DNA from: Diplonema japonicum
Lineage: Eukaryota > Euglenozoa > Diplonemea > Diplonemida > Diplonemidae
Direction of reading: 5' to 3'
NCBI GenBank assembly: GCA_964019335.1
Contig: OZ025661.1
Span: 186,001-250,000, forward strand
DNA length: 64,000 nt
Shown here: piece by piece, positions 50,047 to 60,015 of the stretch
How the letters are laid out: each line of letters starts with the position of its first letter
How positions within the stretch are numbered: position 1 is the stretch's first letter
Made by a program: the position numbers and the translations under genes
The notes under the pieces: model-generated
Database searches by the model: none
Seen by the model: the letters and a program-made list of their open reading frames with translations, nothing else
Told to the model about the DNA's origin: nothing

Positions 50047-53000
50047 TCAAATTAAAGGTAAGCTGATACAATTGCTGGAGCTTGGTATCGATCCGCTGAC
50101 CCCGCCGTTGTACAACTGCTCAGTACGGGCCAGGGATTTCGGGAAGGGCAGGTGTTTGGGGAGGACCTTTTGCACCCTTTTACGGAGGTCCTCGCGTTCG
50201 TTTTCCTTGCGTCTGATTAGTTCGGAGACGAGCTTGCGCTCCTCATCTTTTCTCTCTCTTTCCACTTCCGCGGACGGTTTTACTGTATTTTCGTCCAGTT
50301 TCCTCTCCAGCCTCTCGATGATCCTGCGTTGCTCAACTGCATAGTTTTCAAGCACAGCACATTTCTTCGCCATTTCGGTAATCTTGCATGTCACGTCCTC
50401 AACGCCCACGCCACATGCCGCCCCCAGCCTCTCCACAGCAGCATTGATCTCTCCCGATGCTTTTGCGTGAATCGCAAAAGCAAACGGGTTGGGGTACATT
50501 CTTTTCATCTCATCTATCAAATGGTGCTCCGTGCCGGCATGGGCACGTGCCGTAGGAGACGGCACGCTCTCCAGCTCGCTCTGTCCAAAAACCCTCGACG
50601 CAAGTTCCTTGGGAAGGACCTGAACGAGGTGGATACCCCCGGTGATGCCCTTCAACTTGAAAACTCCCAGCTGCTTGGCCTCAATTTCACAACACACCAG
50701 ACCTTTATGCTTCATGATTTCATTAAACGTCGGCCCCGATAGTAAAATCTGCCCGCCGTGGCTGACGTGTGCCACACGAGCAGCGAGATTAACGACGGGA
50801 CCGAAATAGTCCATGCGGCCGGTGACGGGGTCACGTGCGCAGGATGGCCTACCTTGGTGGAACCCCATTCGGACACGGAAGCCGCTCCACAAACCAGGGA
50901 CACTCGCAGTGTTGTCGATGGTGTTGAATGCTTCGGGCCAGGTGGTAGTGAGGAGTTGTTGCTGGACAGAGAGAGTCCAGTTCAAAGCGTCGAGAGGAGA
51001 CGAGAAGGAAACCATGAAGCTGTCGCCTTCCGTCTTGACCTCGAACCCGCACCAGCGACGGATCAACTTCCGAATAAGTACATTGTGCATCTCAAGCGCT
51101 GCGCTCATCGCGATCTCGTGGTGTTCCCACAGTGATGTTGATCCCTGCACGTCGGTGAAGACTATAGTTACCTCGCCTGTCGGAGCTGGGAACGAGCCGT
51201 CCTCCTCAAGAGACACCCCCGTGGGATGCTCGCAGTACGCCGCGTTGAGGTACATCGCCGTTGAGTACTTCCGTGCGATCTCTTCGTAGTCGTACACGAA
51301 ACAGGTGCCCAGGGAACTGTTGTGTCTGATGAGGTACCGGTCGTCGGAGCTCATGTTTATGGTGTTGACAGCGGCGACCATTGTCTTCTCCTTCTTCTTG
51401 TGCTTCGGCTGGTGCTCGCCCAGGTTCGTCATGTAAGGGAACCGACACACAAATGTTATCTTCAAGGTTTCAATGGAGAACAGAAACAGATCCCTGCACG
51501 TCATGCTCGTGCGCAACACCAAGAAGTCCCCCGAGTGCAGGAACGTGGCGGAGAATCTCTCCTCGGAGGTGTCATCAGTCTCGATGCAGGCGAGCAGCGT
51601 CCCAGCAAACTCCTGCGACTCGTCGGGACGCTTTGCCGGCAGCTTGTGAACCTCAATCCCAGTTGATATCTGTAGAAAATACGAATGAGGCGCGCATGCT
51701 ATTCTAGGTGCCAGTTTACATGTCAATCCGCAAGACGAGTGAACGCCCCTCCCGCGTTTGTCCATAATTCTAGTGAATTTTCTTTCATGGATGGACCAGA
51801 CGATTGAAGAATCCGGGTCTTCAGGTGACACCACGCACGTCACATGATGCGGGTGCACTGCTTTGACAATGCTAGGCAGCAGCTCTAGCGAATGAGTGTA
51901 AACCAACGCATTGTCGGTGATCCAGTCTGGAGAAGCCGCTGCGTGGCGTAGAACGGCGTCCGTGGTGAGCCGCAGCGCCGTGCAGTTGAAGACGTAGACC
52001 GTGAAGGTGTACCCTTGCGTTTCGTCGAAGTACGTACTCTCAGGGAAATCGGAAGCTTGAGAAGCTTCGAACCCCAGTGTCGTTTCTGTCACGAGGCATA
52101 TGGACACATGGTTGTTCCGTGAGGACAGTACATCGAAGTTTACAGATCCCGCCAATAAATTCGCCTGTATTTTCATATCGTATCTCTCGGTGAAGGTCGC
52201 GTTGCGCACTGACGTCGGTGTCGAGTTCACGACGGAAGGGCAGTACGCGAGGTGCGGGCTGTGTGTTTCGCTGATGATCGTCATGTCCTCGCCGATCTCC
52301 AAGACTACACCGTTGTCCATGAAAATGAACTCTGCCCCGTTAGGACACCCTATCCTTTGGAAGTGCTGCGGGTTGTTATGCCACTCAGACGTGTAGATCA
52401 CCTTGCTGTCGTTCGATGTTATACTTTGCAGGCTGAGGACGCCTCCCGCAAGGCTGTACACGATGTCGGGGTACACGGCCGACGGGAGCGTCATTGCACC
52501 GACACCACCACTGGCTTGGAACGAGCTGACGATTCTGTCGTGCTCTCGTTGTTTGAAAAGCGGCTCTGTTTCGTAGCCGTATTTCTTGATGATCTTCAAC
52601 ACGGAACTGGCGTAGTCTGCCTCGAAATTCTTCAGCTGGGACAACGGAGTCATGCCTTCCTTGTTCGCCGTGTACAAAGAAGCACCTTTGCTCAGCAGTT
52701 TCTTTATAACTATACATCTTTTCACCGGGTCGTCGATCACACTGCAAGCAAGGTGCATCGGTGTTCGACCATCACTCGAGCTGCAGTTCGCCGACTTCAT
52801 TGTTATCAAGCTGTCAAGTGCCTCCAAATCCAAAGTACCGTTCTCTTCGAGCAAAGCCTTGTGAAGCTCGCTCAGCCCTGCACTTTGCGTCGTCCTCAGC
52901 TGTACTCTGTTCTCCGCCAGCTTCTGTTGCTCTTGCCGTGCCCCCATGTTCTCTCCCCCTTTCCCTTCCTGCACAGCCATCTGGATCAACCTCACCGCCC

Positions 53001-53178
53001 TCACAACGAGCAACAGTATCCTCAAGGGCGGGGAAATCTGTTTCTTCCCGAAGCCTCTGTAGTAAAAACTCCGGTTTTCTCTCTTCGGCTTCTCGGGAAT
53101 CTTTTTCTGGCTCGCATTCTTTGTGATGATCCCCGAGGCGGTGATGGGCTCTAACACAAAACGTCCCATTTTCCCCAT
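50047..53178 (-). CDS. Ankyrin-repeat class III adenylate/guanylate cyclase (1043 aa)
   Basis: One intronless frame. Residues about 110-190 contain ankyrin-type repeats (SSSDGRTPMHLACSVIDDP, ASLYTANKEGMTPLSQL). Residues about 200-650 are a beta-rich region that I cannot name and that may be propeller-like. The cyclase homology domain starts near residue 670: EVTIVFTDVQGSTSLWEHHE with the first metal Asp, then GFEVKTEGDSFMVSF (Lys and second metal Asp), and RMDYFGPVVNLAARVAHVSHGG with the Asn and Arg that stabilise the transition state. All key residues are present, and Lys/Asp at the base-recognition sites favours ATP as substrate. A C-terminal coiled coil (RRIIERLERKLDE, RKENEREDLRKRV) follows. 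One hydrophobic stretch near residue 55 (LRILLLVVRAVRLI) is weak, so the enzyme is probably not a receptor cyclase. Confidence 0.85.
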   Translation of the reverse strand: MGKMGRFVLEPITASGIITKNASQKKIPEKPKRENRSFYYRGFGKKQISPPLRILLLVVRAVRLIQMAVQEGKGGENMGARQEQQKLAENRVQLRTTQSAGLSELHKALLEENGTLDLEALDSLITMKSANCSSSDGRTPMHLACSVIDDPVKRCIVIKKLLSKGASLYTANKEGMTPLSQLKNFEADYASSVLKIIKKYGYETEPLFKQREHDRIVSSFQASGGVGAMTLPSAVYPDIVYSLAGGVLSLQSITSNDSKVIYTSEWHNNPQHFQRIGCPNGAEFIFMDNGVVLEIGEDMTIISETHSPHLAYCPSVVNSTPTSVRNATFTERYDMKIQANLLAGSVNFDVLSSRNNHVSICLVTETTLGFEASQASDFPESTYFDETQGYTFTVYVFNCTALRLTTDAVLRHAAASPDWITDNALVYTHSLELLPSIVKAVHPHHVTCVVSPEDPDSSIVWSIHERKFTRIMDKRGRGVHSSCGLTCKLAPRIACAPHSYFLQISTGIEVHKLPAKRPDESQEFAGTLLACIETDDTSEERFSATFLHSGDFLVLRTSMTCRDLFLFSIETLKITFVCRFPYMTNLGEHQPKHKKKEKTMVAAVNTINMSSDDRYLIRHNSSLGTCFVYDYEEIARKYSTAMYLNAAYCEHPTGVSLEEDGSFPAPTGEVTIVFTDVQGSTSLWEHHEIAMSAALEMHNVLIRKLIRRWCGFEVKTEGDSFMVSFSSPLDALNWTLSVQQQLLTTTWPEAFNTIDNTASVPGLWSGFRVRMGFHQGRPSCARDPVTGRMDYFGPVVNLAARVAHVSHGGQILLSGPTFNEIMKHKGLVCCEIEAKQLGVFKLKGITGGIHLVQVLPKELASRVFGQSELESVPSPTARAHAGTEHHLIDEMKRMYPNPFAFAIHAKASGEINAAVERLGAACGVGVEDVTCKITEMAKKCAVLENYAVEQRRIIERLERKLDENTVKPSAEVERERKDEERKLVSELIRRKENEREDLRKRVQKVLPKHLPFPKSLARTEQLYNGGVSGSIPSSSNCISLPLI

Positions 53179-53253
53179 TGCCCCCCCTCCCCCTTCCTCC
53201 CCCTTTCGAAAAGAAGAAATTCACTATGGGTTAGTAACGACTAACAAAAAGGG

Positions 53254-53285
<32 letters not shown>

Positions 53286-54167
53286 TAGCTGGTGACAGCC
53301 GGCCAATGTTTGCCTTATCCTTGTCTCTCCGCCGAGCACCGTCACCCTAGCACAGACTTCCCTGAAATGACTCGCTTAAGGGGAGGTGTCGTTACGCACC
53401 TAGGCCCGGAAAGGTCTTGCTGCCCCTAAAGATATTGACCGGTCCCCGAGCGCAAGGTGGGCAACCAAGGCAAAGATCACAAAAGGATCGAACAAAAAGC
53501 CTTATCAAGGCCACTATAGGTCCCGGCCTAGAATTTTGAGCTGGGCACGTGATGACAATCTGGACACGAAAGATGGTGAGCGGTGATACAAAATCCCGGA
53601 ATCCAGCTTTCACTAAGAATCCTGATTTCGGCACTATTTGTAACCGCATCTTCTTTTCATTTCTTTTTTCCCTCTTTTCTTCTCTTCTTCCTTCTCTCTC
53701 TTTTCTTGGATCCCTCCTTCACGGTATTTTGAAATTAGCGGGCTGAGCCCTGCGATGGGGGGGGGGGAGGAAAAAAAAAACTGCAATGTGAAAACAAACT
53801 GGTGAGGTAAAGATTTAGATATCGTTCGGTTTTGTTCCCCCCCCCCCCAAAAAAAAATCACCAGTTTCTTTTTTTTTTCCATTACAGTATTTTCAATATA
53901 GTTCAATCAAAAGAAAAAAAAGAGAAAAAAGAAAAAAAAACTAAATAGTGAGTTGCTCAACAACATATTGGCGATCTTGCAACGGCCACCACCTCCATCT
54001 GGAGGGGTTTTGTGGACATTCTTCTTTCGCTATGCGAAGCTAACGCGAGTACGCCTCCACCAGTTCGTTATTATTTCCAGCTCGTTATTTTCTAAACTGC
54101 AACGGTATAAATAGCTCTCCCTTGCACATCTTTGAGGCACACTTTTTTTTCCTCCTTCCATGTTTGT
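53179..54167. other. Spacer upstream of the cyclase
   Basis: Holds a 29-nt G run (53255-53283), a dispersed repeat copy at 53370-53435 and A/T/C runs. 53440-53640 is more complex but has no protein-like frame. No gene is seen. Confidence 0.5.
53370..53435. repeat. Dispersed repeat fragment (copy 2)
   Basis: Shares GCTTAAGGGGAGG, ACGCACC and CTTGCTGCCCCT in order with 5435-5510. About 65 bp each, diverged. Confidence 0.45.
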
Positions 54168-54488
54168 TTACTGTCCTGGTTGCCAGACCGTGGCGTTGGG
54201 GTTCAACTGGGTAGTGGGAAGTGAAGCGGCCATCATGGGGAAAGGCATTTGCTGCTGGGATGCAAGATTGAGGTAAGCTGCTTGCTGTTGTTGTTCCTCG
54301 GTGCTGGCGACACCACGCTGCTGCTTAATCATCAGCGCCAGTTGTGCAATAAGGTCGTCCCGCTGCTTCAACTTTGCGTTCATCTCTCCAAGGTCCCGCT
54401 TCATCTTCTCGTTCACAGCAATCTGGTTGTGCATGCTCTGGAGAAGCCCTTGCTTCTGCATCAGCATCATGTCCAAGATGTATGTCAT
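54168..54488 (-). CDS. Small Gln-rich coiled-coil protein, copy 1 (106 aa)
   Basis: Residues 1-60 form an amphipathic helix (LLQSMHNQIAVNEKMKRDLG, then EMNAKLKQRDDLIAQLALMI). The rest is Gln/Ala/Pro-rich and ends NPNATVWQPGQ. It is nearly identical in the helical half to the gene at 54871-55251 and differs in the Gln-rich half. No known family recognised. A helix plus Gln/Pro tail suggests a small oligomerising or scaffold protein. Confidence 0.65.
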   Translation of the reverse strand: MTYILDMMLMQKQGLLQSMHNQIAVNEKMKRDLGEMNAKLKQRDDLIAQLALMIKQQRGVASTEEQQQQAAYLNLASQQQMPFPMMAASLPTTQLNPNATVWQPGQ

Positions 54489-54870
54489 TCTTCAACTCCT
54501 GCATGTTCGTCAATAATAAGCAATGGAATGACGAGGCTGGAACGAACGTGACAATCTCGTGTCAGAAGAAAAAAAAAGAGCTAAGACGGATAAAAAGGTA
54601 AGAAGAAAAAAGCATCATACGGTCTTCATAAGCGGAAGCTCACACGTAGCATATCATTCTTTCCTGTCGAAAGCTGCTTCACCACGATGCCGCTATAATC
54701 TGCCCCCTCAAGAATGCATCGCCCACCCTTAAGGTGTTGTACAGGACGAAGTCTCTCATTTTCCTTCTTACAAATATAGAAGAAGTACTTTAAAAAAAAA
54801 AAAAAAGAAAGAAACAATGCCAAGATATAAGCACACTCCCTCCCCTCCTCCTCTTTTATTAATAACACTA
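54489..54870. other. Spacer between the tandem copies
   Basis: Moderately complex sequence with A runs. No gene is seen. Confidence 0.45.
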
Positions 54871-55251
54871 TTACTGTCCTGGTTGCCAGGCCGTGGCATT
54901 GGGGTTCAGTTGGGTGGAAGGAACATTTGCGGCCACGGAGAACGGCTGGGCCTGGGCTACAGGGGACGGAAAGGACATCTGTTGCTGGGACGCAAGGTTG
55001 AGGTACGCCGCCTGCTGCGGCTGTTGCTGCTGTGGTTGTTGTTCCTGTTCCTTGCTCCCCCCGGTGCTGGCGACACCACGCTGCTGCTTAATCTGCAGCG
55101 CCAGTTGTGCAATAAGGTCGTCCCGCTGCTTCAACTTTGCGTTCATCTCTCCAAGGTCCCGCTTCATCTTCTCGTTCACAGCAATCTGGTTGTGCATGCT
55201 CTGGAGAAGCCCTTGCCTCTGCATCAGCATCATGTCCAAAATGTGGGTCAT
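54871..55251 (-). CDS. Small Gln-rich coiled-coil protein, copy 2 (126 aa)
   Basis: The start is placed at the ATG at 55251 (MTHILDMMLMQRQGLLQSMH), equivalent to copy 1. An upstream in-frame ATG at 55296 would add a Glu/Lys-rich stretch from the leader. The helical half is nearly the same as in copy 1 and is followed by a longer Gln repeat (EQEQQPQQQQPQQ) and the shared end NPNATAWQPGQ. The Gln-tract difference and substitutions in the tail separate two otherwise recent duplicates. Confidence 0.65.
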   Translation of the reverse strand: MTHILDMMLMQRQGLLQSMHNQIAVNEKMKRDLGEMNAKLKQRDDLIAQLALQIKQQRGVASTGGSKEQEQQPQQQQPQQAAYLNLASQQQMSFPSPVAQAQPFSVAANVPSTQLNPNATAWQPGQ

Positions 55252-55360
55252 TTTCTTTTTTTTTTCTTCTTCTTCTTCCCCCCTCCTGTAGTCCAACCTT
55301 TAAAAAGACAAAAACAAAACCAAAAAAAGGAAAAAAGAAAAGAAAAATCAAAACTCCCCG

Positions 55361-56461
55361 CTAGCAATCTATCAACTTATCAAATTCAGACAACTGGATA
55401 CTCGGGCTGGGACGAACAGTGTACGCCCCTGCAATCTTTGCGTGGACAGCAGGATCTAACTGGTCATAAAGAGGTGGGTTGTGGGTGAATTCTCTCAAGT
55501 AGGTGAACGCTTCCTGATGAGCACCGATTGTTGTGCACAGTTTGTGTAAATTTATTTCGATCGAAGGGTGCGTCAGTTCGAAGGTTTGAAGCTTGCTGTA
55601 CCATTCTTTTGCGTAGGTATACGCATCGCGTGTACCGATTGTGGCGAGGCACTTGAACAAGCTTTTGGTCGTCTTCAAGGAAGGCTTCTTGTAAGGCCGT
55701 GCTGCTACCGCCATCTCGAAGACCTTCTTCAAAGAAGGAAGACTTCGCGAGAGCGCAAAAGTTTCCATGTACAACACAATATAAGAGTCCCGGTCAGGAG
55801 GAATGTTACCCGTGTTTAAAAGGTGCATTGCGAGATTTTGTTCTTGAAATCTTTTACAGATTAACAACAGGCTTCTATGCAGCCCGGCTTGTGCGTACTT
55901 GTTGTCGTCCCATTTTTCGAGTGCTTCGTTGTACAGCATCACCGCCTCAGAGACTGAACCAGAGCATGAGATCGCAATGTTGTCGAAAATGGCTGAGTAC
56001 ATTGGGGCTAGGTCGGATAAGACGTTTCGTTTTTCGAGTTTTCTTGTTGCGTCTCTTGCTTGAAGGATATTGCCCACCTTGAGGTGCAGCAGTATGTAGT
56101 AGAGCTGCAGGACTGGGCTTGGATGGAACTTTAGGAAGTCCTTGCAGTATAACAGAAGATTATGTTGATCTCTGAAATCGCACTCCTTCGTGTTGCGCAA
56201 GATGTGCCTTCCGAGCTTGCTGTGGAACCAGTACATTCGATCCTCGTCCTCCACTTTCATCCGTGTCATTCCGCAGGCGGTTTGTGCGAGGTTTAGAGGG
56301 CGCGGCGTGCGGCCCATCATCATCAAGTAGCCCATCGCTTGGTAACACAAGGGGTCCTTGTCTACTGCTTCAGCCAGATCCAAGTGGGATAACTTGTGTG
56401 CTTTAAAGTCCTTTTCCAAAGTGTGCGACCATGCGCTGGAACACAGTCGTGTCCGTCTCAT
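55361..56461 (-). CDS. Helical-repeat (TPR/PPR-like) protein (366 aa)
   Basis: The start is chosen at the ATG at 56461 (MRRTRLCSSAWSHTLEKDFK), directly after an A-rich leader. The longer open frame upstream consists of poly-Lys and low-complexity text. The basic, Ser-containing N-terminus could be a mitochondrial targeting signal. The rest is all-helical with about 35-residue periodicity: HPSPVLQLYYILLHLKVGNI, SVSEAVMLYNEALEKWDDNK, YAQAGLHRSLLLICKRFQEQ, DSYIVLYMETFALSRSLPSL, THPSIEINLHKLCTTIGAHQ. This pattern suits PPR or TPR proteins, which bind RNA or protein. PPR proteins are plentiful in euglenozoan mitochondria, but repeat residues that would decide RNA binding cannot be assigned by eye. 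Confidence 0.6.
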   Translation of the reverse strand: MRRTRLCSSAWSHTLEKDFKAHKLSHLDLAEAVDKDPLCYQAMGYLMMMGRTPRPLNLAQTACGMTRMKVEDEDRMYWFHSKLGRHILRNTKECDFRDQHNLLLYCKDFLKFHPSPVLQLYYILLHLKVGNILQARDATRKLEKRNVLSDLAPMYSAIFDNIAISCSGSVSEAVMLYNEALEKWDDNKYAQAGLHRSLLLICKRFQEQNLAMHLLNTGNIPPDRDSYIVLYMETFALSRSLPSLKKVFEMAVAARPYKKPSLKTTKSLFKCLATIGTRDAYTYAKEWYSKLQTFELTHPSIEINLHKLCTTIGAHQEAFTYLREFTHNPPLYDQLDPAVHAKIAGAYTVRPSPSIQLSEFDKLIDC

Positions 56462-56891
56462 TTTTTTTTTCTTCTTTTTTTTTTTTTTTTTTGCTTGAAC
56501 AAGAAAAAAAGAATTATTGCAAAAAAAAAAAAAGTGGAGGCAGCGACATCGATCCTTCTGAGCTGACAGCTGTCCTGTTCCCCGAGGGAGCGCCTGCGGG
56601 GGGTGTGATCGAGAACATAAGACAGGCTTCCACTGCCCAAGGTACATGGTATCCTAGCAAGCCTTCTCCGTGAGCAAGTGTTGACCGTTGGGTTACTTTC
56701 TTTGCAGGGTGATACCGGGAAAACAACAAAAAAAAAAAAATACGAAAAAGAAATTTCAAAAGCTAGAAAACAAAAAAAAAAAAAAAAAAAAAAAAAATGG
56801 AAATGAAGATAAAGACTAACAGAATGGGGGGCAGAAGGGAAGGAGGGAGTGTACTCGTAAAACACCCGGAAAAAGAAAAAAAAAAACTTTT

Positions 56892-56922
<31 letters not shown>

Positions 56923-57661
56923 CTTCTATGGAAAAAGCGTGAAGGAGATATAGATTGAAAAAATAAAAAAAAGGGGGCAGGCGAGCTAGACGGGGTTGAT
57001 GTGCAATTTGGGGTTTATCCTACAGAAAAGGTTAAACCCGAACAAAGTTCCCTCAACCCCTCCCCTTTTTTTTCACACCATATAATACAATCCATTTTGT
57101 GAAGAAAAAAGAAAGTCGGCTGCCAAACCACACCCGACACCATTAAAGCCACCGAAAGTTCTCGGAGAGAGGCGGGTATTTCTTTTCACTTTTAGAAAAA
57201 TAAAAAAGTCAACCTTCTCACCGAAAATGAGAGACTACCGGTAAAGTAAAATTTTTGGTTTGGTATGTTTTTTTTTTTTCCCCTCTTTTTTTTTTTTTTT
57301 TCCCGTTCTTTTCTCTACTGGGGGGGGGGGGCTTTTTTTTTTCTCCCCCGTTTCTACCAAAAAGAATTTTTTTTTGTTTTAAAAGCGCCAGGAAATAAAA
57401 AACATTTCTGCTTTTTGGCTGGCTCTACTGCTAATGAGGGGGAAATGGCCGATTCGCTTATTTGTGCATAGGAAGTAACCTAGAGAAGCTTAAAACCCGT
57501 GAACACGTTGCCAGCGGTCCCCTTTTGTTTATTCAAGTCAAAGACCCATTTCTTTACATTGTCTTTTTTTTTTTCTTTTCGTTTCTTTTCTTTTTTTTCC
57601 GAATTGGTACTTAAGGTTTCTCCTTAAAAGATACATTATTAAAATAAATCTTTTAGATAAA

Positions 57662-57694
<33 letters not shown>

Positions 57695-58106
57695 AAGAAA
57701 GAAGAAGGAAAGGGATACAGACAGGCTACTTGAAGTAGGTTCCAGTTCTTTTTGGGCAGCATCACATCAACTTTTTTTTTTCTTTTTTTTAAAGCTGTCA
57801 TCAAAAGTGTTGATTAGAAAAGTTTAAAAAAAAAAAAAAAAAATGTTGCTGTGACATTGGCACAGCAGAGGGGCTTTGTTGGTACATAATTCTATCAATT
57901 AATAGATGAAAAATTCAATTCTACTCACAAAAAAAGTATTCATTACCAACAAATTATGTGTCAAAATATATTATTTTTTCTTTTTTTTTTTCTTTTTTCC
58001 AGTTTAGAGTCTTATTACACCCTTTTCGTCATTATGCGAAATAAAGAACCAATTCACCAACTTCTCCAAATTTCTTTTTTTTTTGATTAAGAAATATTTT
58101 TTGGTC

Positions 58107-58148
<42 letters not shown>

Positions 58149-58686
58149 TTGCAAAATGACGGAAAGGATACCTTTTAATAGAAATTGTGTAGGTAAGTTA
58201 TTTGCATTCCTTTTCCTTTTCTTTCTTGTTTGTTTTGCTGGTTTGCTAATTTATGTGCTCATCCGGCTGGTAGTTGCAGAGGCAGAACAGTTGGGTTTTT
58301 TTTTTTTTTTTCTCTCACTTTTTTTTCTCCCCCCCCCCGCTTTTTTCCTTCCCCAATATAATACCGCAATTTAAATCAATAAATTGCTGCAAAATGTAGG
58401 CCGCTAAAAAAAAAAAAAAAAAAAATCGTTACTTTAAGACTGTATTGAAATCCCACCATTGGTTTTCGAAATCGAAAAAAAGTTCCATAATGTTACTTTA
58501 TGTTCAAATACGGTATTATTGATTTTTTTTTTTTTGAAAAATAAAAAAGAGACATTTTGCAATACAAAATACTTCTTGCGTAAGGCCACAGCGTCACTAT
58601 AAAACGAAAAACGTATTAAAAAAAATCTCTTAATTATTTTCTGGGGCTAAAAAACCTGCAGCTTCACCCCGTCTAAAAAAAAAGAG

Positions 58687-58723
<37 letters not shown>

Positions 58724-59120
58724 AGACCCCCTCCTTTCCGATGTTTGCCTCGGTACCAAATCTTTTCTTTTGGCCTTTCTTTTTTTTTTTTTTCGCTTTC
58801 CTTTTTTTTTCCTTCTTAAATATATATATAAGAAAGAAGGGAAAAAAAAAAAAAAAAAGAACCAAAGTTTTGTTGTTTGTACAAATCTAGTTGAGCCAAC
58901 CGAAAGGGTAACCGACAATGTTGCCACTATTCTTTTTTTTTTAGCAAAAGACAATAATTGTTAAAAAATGGAGACAATAATTGAAGGAAAAAAAATCAAC
59001 GTAAATAAAAAAAAAAAATTCGAGGGGTGGCATTAGAGGGGAGGTGGCAACAACACACCCAAGTTCCTTTCCTTTAAAAAAAAAGGGGGAGGCAAATGTG
59101 TACATGTGGGATGAGAATGA

Positions 59121-59345
59121 AAAAAAAACTCATAGTAAAAGACAATCCCACTCGAGGACAGCCTCTTGTGGTGTGAGTTCCTATCTATTAATGCTCCCCT
59201 TCTGGAGCATAGCCTTCGTTCCTATTGTCGCCTTTAAAGCTCTTCGTAGTCTCGACACGCGTTCTTTCTTGTATGTCCCTTTCAACTCCTGTAGCTTTTG
59301 CGCTGTCTGTCTTGATGCGAAGATCGGTCTCCTGTTAAAGCCTAT
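59121..59345 (-). repeat. Retroelement 3' tail fragment
   Basis: Plus-sense AAAAAAAACTCATAGTAAAA, then GACAATCCC, CTATCTATTAATGCTCCCCT and TCTGGAGCATAGC, matches the 3' tail of the element at 24530-24680 (AAAAAAAACTCAAAGTACAG, GACAAGCCC, CTATCTGTTAATACTCCCCT, TCTGGAGCATTGC). It is probably a 5'-truncated insertion. Confidence 0.65.
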
Positions 59346-59347
59346 TG

Positions 59348-59385
<38 letters not shown>

Positions 59386-59428
59386 ACACATATTGCCCCA
59401 CCCCCCGCCCTTTGGTATGAGTTTCATG

Positions 59429-59481
59429 CCTTTTCTTTTCTTTTCTTTTCTTTTCTTTTCTTTTCTTTTCTTTTCTTTTCT
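59429..59481. repeat. (CTTTT)n microsatellite
   Basis: About ten consecutive TTTTC units. Variable length is expected. Confidence 0.9.
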
Positions 59482-60015
59482 TGTTCCAGAACCATAAAAT
59501 AAAATAAAAAATATATTGCATTCGTGTAAGAGAGAATAATGAAACGAAATCGCAAATGATGAGGGAAAGAGAAAGAAGAAGAAAAAAAGAGTACCTCAAA
59601 AAAAGAAAGGAGGGGAGGGAGAAGGGGGGGGAAACACAGACAGATAAGAGAGGGAAAAACACCCAGAAAAAAAGAGAACAAAAAAAAAAAAAAAAAAAAA
59701 AGGGGGACAAATAGAACGAAAAGGGTGGTGGTGAATAAATCTTTTTAAAAAAAAGATTTCACTTCCACTCCCCCCTCCAACCCTTTATTTTATTAGATAT
59801 TCCGTGCGTTGACCCAACCCACTTATTTCTTGCGGTCCACCCCCCCCCCCCCCCCCCCACAACACCCTTCTTTTTTCTTTTTCTTTTTTTCTTTTTTTTG
59901 TTACTTCTTTGTAATGTTTCTTCTTCTCCCCCCCTTTTTTTTCTCTTTTTTTGTTCTCCTCACCCAATGTAACTCCTACTACCACAACACCCGGCCTCCC
60001 TGGCCAACTAAAATC

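Larger units (their letters stand above)
56462..60015. other. 3.5 kb AT-rich spacer, no gene seen
   Basis: Dominated by A and T runs (A32 near 57661, A38 near 58109, A36 near 58687, A30 near 59352). No protein-like frame was found. It holds a retroelement tail (59121-59345) and a CTTTT microsatellite (59429-59481), listed separately. It is the longest gene-free stretch in the window and lies between two genes on the same strand, so it is not a strand-switch region. Confidence 0.55.

Noticed and set aside
58156-58374. Plus-strand frame with a hydrophobic stretch and a GTAAGT...TTGCAG pair
   Set aside because: It is short, runs into poly-Phe, lies opposite to all other genes, and the donor type is unlike the introns seen elsewhere.
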